A stretch of DNA of 64,000 bases from Hexactinellida sp. DTS-2022 (Eukaryota > Porifera > Hexactinellida), in contig JAPNXP010000002.1 in the NCBI GenBank assembly GCA_028753945.1, positions 2,480,001 through 2,544,000 on the forward strand, in the 5' to 3' direction. The notes beneath the pieces were generated by a model that ran no database searches, was not told the origin of the DNA, and saw only the letters and a list, made by a program, of their open reading frames with translations. Positions 55,913-64,000 of the stretch are shown here, piece by piece; positions within the stretch are counted from its first letter, which is position 1, and the number at the start of each line of letters is the position of its first letter. The translations under genes were made by a program, and so were the position numbers.

Positions 55913-56240
55913 TAACAAAGTTTGTTAGAAATATTTTGTTTGTATTATTTTGTTAATCGTAATCAGATAAGGTAAGTGCTAGCAATTGACGTAATTAACA
56001 CTGTGCATTATAATTTCGTTGTGGGCAATACAAAGTTACATTAATTAAGTAATAGGTAACAAACTTATCTAACTTAACAACAAATTTGGTTTAAAATATA
56101 TTGTTTATATTATTTTGTTAATCGTAATCAGATAAGGTATGAACTAGCAATTGAAGTAATTGACACTGTGTATTATAATTTCGTAGGTTGGCTATGAAAA
56201 GTTAATAACTATGAGTAATAGCTAACAAATCTACATAATT
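55913..56240. repeat. Tandem duplication, about 166-bp unit
   Basis: Two adjacent copies start near 55913 and 56079. Both contain TTAATCGTAATCAGATAAGG, AGCAATTGA(C/A)GTAATT, and ACACTGTG(C/T)ATTATAATTTCG in the same order, with scattered differences. Confidence 0.85.
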
Positions 56241-56690
56241 TAAATGTTACTATTATATTTATTATTATTTTATTTTCGAAAGTGGGAAGGGGAGAGAAGG
56301 GAATGGCGAGAGGAAAAGTTTTGGAAGGAGGGGAAATTTTTGACCTTGAGGGGATTACTGAGGGAGAGAATGAGCAGGAGGAGGAGGAGAAGGGGGTTTT
56401 GTTGGGTATTTTATAATAATTTTTTTAATGTTTAGTTTTTTATTTTGTTTATGTATTTATTATTAGGTTTCGTTTATATTAATTTAGTATGTTTATTCTG
56501 TTTGTTTGTAATAGTTGTTTTTTGTTTATACTTAATTAAAGTTGTGTCTCTACAATTGTTAGTATTATAACCATATTGTGAATTGGGAAATTAGTAGATT
56601 AGAAAACTAGTCAAATCAGATATAGATTCGAAATTGGGCTACTGGTTTAAGTTGCTATAATTATCAGTAATTTAAATTAATTTAAAAGGG
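56241..56690. other. Purine-rich patch and spacer
   Basis: 56280-56400 is strongly purine-rich (GGGAAGGGGAGAGAAGGG, GGAGGAGGAGAAGGGGG). The rest is AT-rich. No gene is supported; the open frame here is an effect of composition. Confidence 0.4.
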
Positions 56691-57014
56691 ATACTTATTG
56701 CAGATATAATATAAAATATAGTGAGACGTTCAAAACAGGTAATCACTCAGAAATTCTTATATACCAGCGTCTCAAAACAATATATAATAGCACATCTATG
56801 TCTCTGGTTTAGCTTCACTATCGTCTCAAAATTGTTAGAATCTTTAATTCATAATGAAAAAGTGATATTAAGTAGAAAATTACTTATATAGTAGTGTCTC
56901 TAAATACACATCCATAGTTTGTTAATACAATTTCTCAAAATATCACCATATAATTTCCAATAGCACATCCATGGTTTGGTAATACAATGTTTCAAAATCT
57001 CACACGTGTCAAAA

Positions 57015-57300
57015 GGGGGTGCCTGCACATGTCAGAATTTAGAGTTATGATTTTGTCAGAATAATCAGTTCTGCACTTGTCAGAATGGAATTTTTAGAGT
57101 TCTGCACATGTCAGAATGAGATTTCTAGAGTTCTGCACATGTCAGAATCGGTTTTCTTGATTTCTGCACATGTCAGAATGGGTTTTTCAGAGTTCTGCAA
57201 ATGTCAGAGTCGGTTTTCTTGATTTCTGCACATGTCAGAATCGGTTTTCTAGATTTCTGCACATGTCAGAATCGGTTTTCTACATTTCTGCACAAGCACT
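57015..57300 (+). repeat. 31-bp tandem array, MULE-type left terminus (orphan copy)
   Basis: It begins GGGGGTGCCTGCACATGTCAG, then about nine units of the CTGCACATGTCAGAATCGG + TTTTCTAGATTT type. It is nearly identical in order and variants to the array at 61824-62145, which fronts the MULE F transposase. Here no MULE coding sequence follows; the RAG1/Transib-like fragment begins about 160 bp downstream. Confidence 0.85.
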
Positions 57301-57458
57301 TTCAGGAAAAACATCGATGTATCTTCATCGGAAGACATGCTATTTTATTCAGGTTCTGTACAAAATCCTTCAAAGAAAAGGATTTCGGATGATAAAACTA
57401 TTTTTGTAGCCGAAATCTCGAAATAATTTATTAAACCGCTCTCCCAGTTGACTATTAA

Positions 57459-58460
57459 GGGATTGAAACTCCTCTAATAAATTTGATCAAAACACTAGCT
57501 GCGAAAGAAGATGTTGATTGTGAGACTATCGCTTCGTATGGTCTTCAGTTAGTTTCTAGTTCAGAACATGACATAACAACTGCTTCCTTTTGCAAAGAGA
57601 TCATTTCTACAGGATCTTTTGGTAAATCAGGCCAACGACTCCCAATTGACAAATCTGCATTCCTTTTAGACCAATTGGAAATCGGGAAGAGAAAATACAT
57701 CGAGCTAATAAAACTATTAAAATCAGAAAATATCATATTTCCTCCGTATCCAGAAGTTTCTCGTTACCGTACAGAAATCACACTGCTCGTTTGTATAAAG
57801 AGTGACTGTGACATCGGTAGAAGAATCCCATATGGTAGAATTTTACAGCAGACCGTTTCTAGATTGCTTGGGATACTTCCCAAATTAGCCGCAGACCGAT
57901 TTCCCCTGAGCGTAAGATATCTGATGGGTTGGATGGTTCTGGCTCCCACCAAATCTATAACCAGCTCCAACCTAGTCCAAGTCTCAGTTCAAAAAATTTC
58001 ATTTTATACGCTTTTAAAATTATCTCTATTCAGGACTGTACTGGCTGTGAAATTTGGCTCAACACAATACCGAATTCCCCTTTTCAAGTCAGGCCTATTG
58101 CCTTAGTTGAGATGAAAGAAAACGAAGATAATGTGAGATTTCTAATGGATTCCTATATTTATCCTGATACATCAATCATCAAACAGTATGGGATTGAGTT
58201 TGACCAAGGAATAATTAATGTAAAAGTGCTCGTACCATGTTTGATGCGAAAATGTCAGGCATACTAATTGGTCCAGGTGGTGCAAAATGCCAACTATGCA
58301 CTGCTACCGCTCATCAAATAAATGATTTAGAGATAGTTAGATCAGGATATCCCATGAACAGGACCATTTCGGCGGCCAAAAAATATTTTCTCAAGTTGAT
58401 AGGGATGAATTTCTCTCACTTCCATCACAGAAGAGATTCGGATTGACACACGAACCGGTT
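57459..58460 (+). pseudogene. RAG1/Transib-like transposase core fragment
   Basis: This resembles the catalytic core of RAG1-like/Transib transposases, DDE enzymes related to the V(D)J recombinase. In order: KYIELIKLLKSENIIFPPYP (about 57690-57755), DIGRRIPYGRILQQTVSRLL (about 57812-57870), and, after a frame change, RKISDGLDGSGSHQIYNQ (57911-57965). The last corresponds to the first catalytic Asp region (RAG1 CDGMGD). Then IPNSPFQVRPIALVEMKE (58066-58120; RAG1 KPNSELCCKPLCL), and, after a one-base frame change, MFDAKMSGIL (58237 on, second Asp) with GGAKCQLCTATAHQINDLE (RAG1 VYICTLCDATRLE). A third change leads to RDEFLSLPSQKRFGLTHEPV, where satellite begins at about 58460. The C-terminal part with the catalytic Glu is missing. 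RAG1-like versus Transib is unresolved. Confidence 0.7.
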
Positions 58461-60435
58461 TTTTCAAAGTCATTCACAAAAATATAGGGATTTTGTAGTT
58501 TTTATGCTCTTAATGAAATGAATTAATTGTAATTTCAGGGGTACTGTTTAAACAATTTACACCAAACTCAATTTTTCTCATCAATAGAAACAGCCAGCAA
58601 CGTCTGAAATTCGAAATTACTTATTTTGGGTTTTTTGAAAGTAATTCACCAAAATATAGGGTTTCTGTAATTTTAAGCTCTTTAATGAATGTAAATTAAC
58701 GAATTGGATTTTCAGTTGTTCTGTTTGAACAATTTACACGAAATTCAATTTTATCAGCAAAAGAAACAGCTAGCAAAGTGCTAAACTCAGAATTTCTTTT
58801 GGGGTTTTTTTAACAGTATTCACAAAAATATAGGATTTTTGTTGTTTTCAAGCTTTTAATTGAATGGGAATGAACGAATTGTAATTTCATGGCTACTGTT
58901 TAAACAATTCACACGAAATTCAATTTTGCTCAGCAAAAGAAACAGCTAGCAACGTCATAAAACTTCAGAGTTTCATATTTGGTATTCTTTTAACAGTATT
59001 CTCCAAAATATAGGGTTTTTGTTGTTTTTAAGGTCATAAATGATTATACAAGATCGAATTGTAATTTCAGGGGTACTGTTTGAACAATTTACACGAAACT
59101 CAATATTTTCATCGATATTAACTGCCAAGCAACGTGTAATCTCAGAATTTCTTATTTGCGATTTTTTGACAGTATTCACCTAAATTGGCTTTTTGTTCCT
59201 TTAAGTTTTAGACGTTGCTGGCAGTGTCTAGTGATGAGAAATATTGAGTTTGGTGTAAATTGTTTAAACAGTACCCCTGAAATTAAAATTGGCTCATTTT
59301 AATTCATTTAAGACCTTAACTCAGAATTTCCTATTTGCGATTTTTTGACAGTATTCACCTAAATTGGGTTTTTGTTCCTTTTAAGGTCTTAAATGAATGT
59401 AGATGAACGTATTGTAATTTCAAGGGTACTGATTGAACAATTCTGACGAAACTCAATTTTTCTCATGAAAAGAAACGGCCAGCAACGTATTAAATTCAGA
59501 ATTTCTTATTTGGGGTTTTTTGAGAGTCATTCATCAAAAATATGGGTTTTAGTTCTTTTTAAGCTCTTAAATCAATGTAAAGGAACGAATTGTAATTTCA
59601 GGGGTACTGATTGTATAATTTTGACGAAACACAATTTTTCGCTTCAAAAGGAATTGCTGGCAGCGTCCTGAAAGCTCCGAATTCTATATTCATGAGTTCA
59701 GCCATTCACCAAAAAATGGTTTTTGATGTTTTGAGGATCTTAAATGGTTGGGAATATACGAAATGTAATTTCAGGGGTACTGTTTGAACACTTTTGACGA
59801 AAAATAATTTTTAGCATCAAACTAATCAACCGGCAACGTCATTAAACTCTAAGATTTAACAAATAGGAGTTTTTTGTCAGTCAATATTCCGAAAATGTGT
59901 TTTCTTGTTTTAAGGTCTTAAATGAATGTAAATGAACGAATATTAATTCCAGGGGTTCTGTTGGACACTTTTGAGGATATTTGATTTTAGCATCAAAATA
60001 AAGAACCTTCAACGTCCTTAAACAAAGGATTTATCAATTTGGGAGTTTTTTGACAGAGATACAACCAAAAATGGTTTTCTTGATTTTATGGTCTTAAATG
60101 AATGTAAATTAACGAATTGTAATTCCAGGGGTTCTGTTGGACACTTTTGACGATATTTGATTTTAGCATCAAAATAAAGAACCGGCAACGTCCTTAAACA
60201 AAGGATTTATCAATTTGGGAGTTTTTTGACAGTTTTCTTGATTTTATTGTCTTAAATATATGTAAATTAACGAATTCTAATTTCAGGGATGCTATTTGGA
60301 AACCTGACGAAAAATAATTTTTATCATGGGAAACATACCGTCAACGTCATTAAACCACAAAATCTATCAATTTAGGACTTCTTTGATAATCATTTACCAA
60401 AATTGTCGTTTTCTTGTTTTTAATCTTTTAAAGAA
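58461..60435 (-). repeat. About 180-bp satellite, block 3 (- orientation)
   Basis: About ten units of the same satellite as 46006-47755, inverted. The first units (58461-59700) are a variant subfamily with TTCACCAAAATATAGGGTTTT, GTACTGTTTGAACAATTTAC and ACGAAACTCAATTTTTCTC. Later units (59700-60435) match the block at 46-47.7 kb closely. Two near-identical neighbouring units (59930-60060 and 60100-60230) point to recent local duplication. Interrupted by the Helitron at 60436. Confidence 0.9.
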
Positions 60436-61308
60436 CTTGCGCGCTTCGCTTGCTAGGTCGCTTCGCGGGAGAACACAACCACACACCAACCGCTTCGCGG
60501 TTGGTGTGTCGTTTTATACTCCTAAAATTGATTATACAGCGTAAATAGGCCTAAAAGAGTGGAATTTAACAATGCTAAATTTATTGATTACGTCATCATG
60601 CGATAATGAGTAAGCATATTTGTGATCGGGTGTGACCAACGTATCCGCATCATTAATGTGCATATCCTATTAAATTTTCAGATTTTTATCTCTTAGATGG
60701 CGCGAATTATGTGCGATTAAGTGAAGTTTCAGGGTTCTCGAAATGTGACAATGACGTCATAACTTGTCGAGGTGTGAGAAAATTTCAGTGGAAACCTCAA
60801 CTTGTTGGCTGGTGCCAAAAGTTACCCCTATATGCCAAAAATCACAATTGGAAACCGTCCACTTTCTTCAATCAACTCGTACCATACAAACAAATATATA
60901 CACCCACCCAGGCTTGAGTTTTAATAGTACAGTGTAAGCCGCTTAATCGGGAGACGGTTAATCGGAAAATTCGGTTATTCGGGACGAGGCTTTGGAAACA
61001 GAGTATTTTATAAGGATTAAAAAAAAGTTTTTTAATGTTTTCGTGGAATAAAAAAATGGATTTTCGGAAGAAATGGAATCTTGAAATGGATATCATACGA
61101 AAAAAACTCACTATTCAAGGGAGTAAAAAAATGAAAATAGGAATAAAAAAATGGGCCAGGAATAAAAAAATGGGCTTATAATATACCCTGTTTGGAAACC
61201 AATTCGTATCAAATAGTATAAAGTATATCGGTTAATCGGGAGAACCGGATAAAAGGACTAAATTCCTACTCCCGAGGCGTCCCGATTAAGCGGCTTCCAC
61301 TGTATAGA
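60436..61308 (-). mobile_element. Non-autonomous Helitron (family H), copy 4, inserted in the satellite
   Basis: The 3' hairpin and CGAAGCGCGCAAG end face left (60436). The 5' end TCTATACTATTAAAACTC is on the right (61308), itself split by the MITE at 60930-61302. The flanks AATCTTTTAAAGAA and TGTAAATGAACG join to give a continuous satellite unit with no duplicated bases, as expected for insertion between A and T. Confidence 0.9.
60930..61302. mobile_element. Pogo-like MITE nested in Helitron copy 4, TA target
   Basis: CAGTGTAAGCCGCTTAATCGG and the inverse CGATTAAGCGGCTTCCACTG are flanked by TA (60928-60929 and 61303-61304). Excision in silico restores the Helitron 5' end AATAGTATAGA. The interior has AAAAAAATGG repeats and a second AATCGGGAGA subterminal motif. 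Confidence 0.92.
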
Positions 61309-61669
61309 TGTAAATGAACGAAGTGTAATATCAGGGCTACTGTTTGGAAACCTTTTGAGGGTATAGAATTTGCATCAAAAGTCACCGCCGAGAAAGTAAT
61401 TAATCACGAAAAAGTTAATTTGGGAGTTTTTTGACAGTCATGATTCCAAATTGTTTTTTCATTTTTTAGGGTCTTAAAATAATGGAAATGAACGAATTGT
61501 AATTTCAGGGAACTATTTGGACACCTTTGACGATCTATACATTTTAGCATCAAAGGAATCTGCCGGCAACGTCCTTAAACCACTAAATCTAACAATTTGG
61601 GAGTTTTTTGACAGTCATTTTAGCAAAAATCTTTTCTTGTTTTTAGTTTTTTAATGAATGTAAATGAAC
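61309..61669 (-). repeat. About 180-bp satellite, block 4 (- orientation)
   Basis: About two units, continuous with block 3 apart from the Helitron insertion (AATTTGGGAGTTTTTTGACAG, AGCATCAAAGGAATCTG, CGGCAACGTCCTTAAACCAC). It ends at GTAAATGAAC, directly followed by a TGTTACATGATATTTTGAGAC terminus. Confidence 0.88.
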
Positions 61670-61823
61670 TGTTACATGATATTTTGAGACGCCTATGTGA
61701 TACACTTTATACACCATGGATGTGCTATTACAAATTATACAGCGATATTTTGAGACGCTATAAAAGGAAACTTTGGCATATTTTTACTTTTTATTATAAA
61801 TTTAAGAATAATATACTTTTGAC
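61670..61823 (+). mobile_element. Second terminus of the Ginger-like family (fragment)
   Basis: TGTTACATGATATTTTGAGAC followed by ACCATGGATGTGCTATTACAA and GCGATATTTTGAGACGC matches the left end of element X at 47756 in the same + orientation. It is cut off by the MULE F terminus at 61824. Confidence 0.75.
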
Positions 61824-62392
61824 GGGGGAGCTGCACATGTCAGAATTTAGAGTTATGATTTTGTCAGAATAATCAGTTCTGCAATTGTCAGAATGGGATT
61901 TTAGAGTTCTGCACATGTCAGAATGAGATTACTAGAGTTCTGCACATGTCAGAATCGGTTTTCTTGATTTCTGCACATGTCAGAATGGGTTTTTCAGAGT
62001 TCTGCACATGTCAGAATCGGTTTTCTTGATTTCTGCACATATCAGAATCGGTTCTCTAGATTTCTGCACATGTCAGAATCTGTTTTCTAGATTTCTGCAC
62101 ATGTCAGAATCGGTTTTCTAGATTTCTGCACATGTCAGAATCGATTTACCCGAGATAAATAAAGAATCCTAAAAATTTCTACTATTTGGTTTTTACATAT
62201 TTGAGGGTTCCTATTCATTAAAATGAATACATATATGAAATTGTGATTGTTTATATATTGTCACCTACCGGAGAATGGAATTATCTTGGTAAATTTTATG
62301 TGTATACACATAACATTGGTTCTACTCAAGTGTGATTTCAGAAAACCCTCTATAAATGATAACATTTTTAAAATAAATTAATTCAAAAACTC

Positions 62393-63696
62393 ATGGAATA
62401 TACTTTGGACGAGTACAAACGTTTTAAGGGATAAGTCTTCTCAACTGTAGACGGTCATAAATATGTCAAGTCCAAAATTAGTGAAGAACACATTTACCTC
62501 AAGTGCGCTTTATTTAGGGGTAATTGTAAAGGAACAGGAAAACTCAATAAAGAAACTAACGAAATTACGCCTCTAAAACATCACAATCACCAATTAGAAG
62601 AATACAAAACAGATATCTACAAGCTGAAAAATAAATGCAAGACACTTGCAAAACACACTCAAACAAATCTTAGGAAAGTATTCAACGATGTAACGAGAAC
62701 TGACCCTTGTGCACTCGAAATTTCATTCACCGAATGCGAATCAGCGATGTATCGTGCGAGGAGAACATTTCAGCCAAAGATACCCCTGAATGCATCTGAA
62801 TTTTGTGGAATGCTACCTACAACAACATTTGGAGAATTCCACCAATTTTCTGTATCATCTGGTGCTGACATTGGTGTCGTCTTCTTTTCGAACGAGATGA
62901 GTAACTTGTTAGCTGAGGTGACCAACATACACTTTGATGGCACATTTTTTACAGTACCCTCTCAATTCAGTCAGTTATGGACCATATTCGTTGCTGTGGG
63001 AAGACACACATTACCCGCGATACTTTGTCTCATGACTGCGAAAAGTGAAGAACTATATAAAGCGGTATTAGAAACTATCAACGCTAATATACCTCAGTTC
63101 AAGCCTCAAGCTGCAATGTCAGATTGGGAACCTGCAGCTAGGAATGCAATAAAGGAAGTATATCCTCAAATAGCAGTTTATGGCTGCTGGTTCCACTACA
63201 CACAGCGCATCTGGAGGAAAACACAGAAGCTCGGATTGAGTCATTCATTCAAGACCAATATTCAAGTCCAAACATTCTTAAGACAACTGATGGCCATCCC
63301 TTTTCTTCCAGCTTCTCTCATCAAGCCAACTTCTAGTTTCCTTCAAATACCAGCGGTAAGTGATTCGGAGAAAATAAAGTTGGAACAACTGCAAAAGTAT
63401 TACAGAAAATATTGGATAAGACGAATAACACCTGACCAACTCTCTATCAATGAACTCAATATCACTACAAACAATGGGGCAGAAAGTTACCACTCGAAAC
63501 TAAATCTATTATAAAAATTAGCCATCCCAGGATATGGACATTCATGGCGTCTCTCAATGATATTATACGGGACACAGACAACGATACAGGTCGCCTCAGC
63601 TCTGAGGTTTCGAAATTTCCTATTTATCAAGTTTTCTTCACTTTGGGAAAGTTGAAACCTATCAATGAATGCATCAGTTGCATCTTTAATAGTTGA
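62393..63696 (+). pseudogene. FLYWCH/MULE transposase, nearly intact
   Basis: A Mutator-like transposase. The N-terminal FLYWCH-type finger (62393-62600) reads MEYTLDEYKRFKG, TAA (62432-62434), VFSTVDGHKYVKSK, YLKCALFRGNC and ITPLKHHNHQLE. A helical linker (LRKVFNDVTRTDP, SAMYRARRTFQPKIP) leads to the MULE domain. There I see NIHFDGTFFTVPSQFSQ (first Asp), LWTIFVAVGRHTLP, AAMSDWEPAARNAI (second Asp region), VYGCWFHYTQRIWRK, and LNITTNNGAESYHSKLN. After TAA at 63512-63514 a one-base shift continues the family tail (ISHPRIWTFMASLNDII, GRLSSEV) to TAG near 63696. Only one stop and one frameshift separate it from a full-length reading frame of about 430 residues, so it decayed more recently than copy E. 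Confidence 0.88.
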
Positions 63697-64000
63697 TTTA
63701 GAACTGAGGAAGTCGAGGGCTTCTTGTTATTCATTTTAACTGCTAAATATATGATGTATTTAATCATTAATTAATTTTGCATAAAATTTATGATTCCTTA
63801 ATTAAAAATGTACAATTCTCCATGGTTTAAAGTCAATAGATGACCCCAGTCGAGCCTTTTCGCGCATCTAGATTACTTTATAATTTGAAGGTATCATCAT
63901 AACCTTTCATTTTAAATGTATAAACGAATTGCTCAAGATTGCTCTCAAAAGTTCTTGAACAATATTGAAAATTAGTAAATGCGTCCGAATCATAAAATTC
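63697..64000. other. Non-coding tail of the window
   Basis: AT-rich; no gene, no array matching the 31-bp MULE repeat, and no satellite seen up to the window end. Confidence 0.4.

Larger units (their letters stand above)
47756..57014 (+). mobile_element. Ginger/KRBA2-like DNA transposon X (about 9.2 kb, right tip lost)
   Basis: The left end is TGTTGCATGATATTTTGAGAC. It is followed by partly repeated blocks with ATTTTGAGAC, CATTGTATTAGCAAACCATGG and ATGTGCTATTAGAATTTATA. An inverted counterpart occupies about 56690-57014 (CACATCCATGGTTTGGTAATAC, TCTCAAAATATCACC). The TGTTG tip and an integrase-type gene inside match Ginger elements, whose ends start TGTNR and make 4-bp duplications. The right tip is cut off by the repeat array starting at 57015. 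Much of the interior is later insertions (two hAT remnants and a MITE). Confidence 0.65.
61824..64000 (+). mobile_element. MULE transposon F with 31-bp tandem-repeat terminus
   Basis: It begins GGGGGAGCTGCACATGTCAG, followed by about ten units of the CTGCACATGTCAGAATCGG + TTTTCTAGATTT type up to 62145. The FLYWCH/MULE transposase then follows at 62393. The opposite terminus lies beyond the window or in the last 300 bp, where I see no inverted array. Related at its tip to MULE E (GGGAGAGCTTCATTTGTCCG). Confidence 0.8.

Noticed and set aside
56244-56435. Arg/Glu-rich 63-aa open frame
   Set aside because: It is produced by a purine-rich low-complexity tract; no homology or gene structure.
57015-57300. 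CRISPR-like array (regular 31-bp repeats)
   Set aside because: The units are contiguous direct repeats without unique spacers, in a eukaryotic context, and the same array fronts a MULE transposase at 61824. It is a transposon terminus, not a CRISPR.
53796-57480. CTCTAATA at 53796-53803 and again near 57473 as hAT target duplication
   Set aside because: No CAGTGG-type inverted terminus lies beside the second occurrence, and other element ends intervene; treated as coincidence.
1-64000. tRNA, rRNA or snRNA genes
   Set aside because: No convincing cloverleaf with A and B box motifs, and no conserved rRNA or snRNA blocks, were recognised by eye on either strand; a covariance-model scan could change this.

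Overview
The window looks like nuclear DNA of an AT-rich animal, probably an invertebrate with a repeat-loaded genome. The only convincing host gene is the C-terminal part of importin subunit beta-1 (karyopherin beta 1). It lies on the + strand as two exons, 8898-9199 and 28998-30020, separated by a 19.8 kb intron. Its earlier exons lie to the left of the window. Almost everything else is transposon-derived, mostly decayed, and nested several layers deep. I saw no rRNA, tRNA, CRISPR array or bacterial-type operon.

Layout. 1-4.7 kb: two P-superfamily (THAP-domain) transposons on the - strand. 4.7-8.9 kb: dispersed repeats and GC-run MITEs. 8.9-30.0 kb: importin beta with its giant intron. The intron holds a pogo-like MITE, a G-rich Penelope-like retroelement (- strand) broken by a Helitron, hAT remnants, a PIF/Harbinger remnant, a nearly full-length P-like element (21372-25589) that itself carries a hAT MITE, and a Helitron. 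30-36.3 kb: a further Helitron, MITEs, a FLYWCH/MULE transposon bounded by short tandem-repeat arrays, and an internally deleted P-like element. 37.1-42.8 kb: a long-inverted-repeat (foldback) element and a composite Helitron, each with nested inserts. 43-45.5 kb: a minisatellite and a hAT MITE with a perfect 8-bp target duplication. 45.5-61.7 kb: a roughly 180-bp satellite in both orientations surrounding a Ginger/KRBA2-like integrase transposon, which holds two hAT remnants. A RAG1/Transib-like transposase pseudogene lies against one satellite block. 61.8-63.7 kb: a second, almost intact FLYWCH/MULE transposase with its terminal array.

The observations most worth following up are these. (1) A RAG1-like catalytic-core fragment at 57.46-58.46 kb. 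(2) Three P-like elements with CATAGCCTAC termini, each flanked by exactly 7-bp direct repeats. (3) MULE-type elements whose ends are arrays of 24- or 31-bp tandem repeats. (4) A Ginger-like element with TGTTR ends, joined twice to the same 4 bp of the satellite unit. Family calls come from motif recognition by eye and no database search was run; exon and repeat boundaries marked approximate should be read that way.
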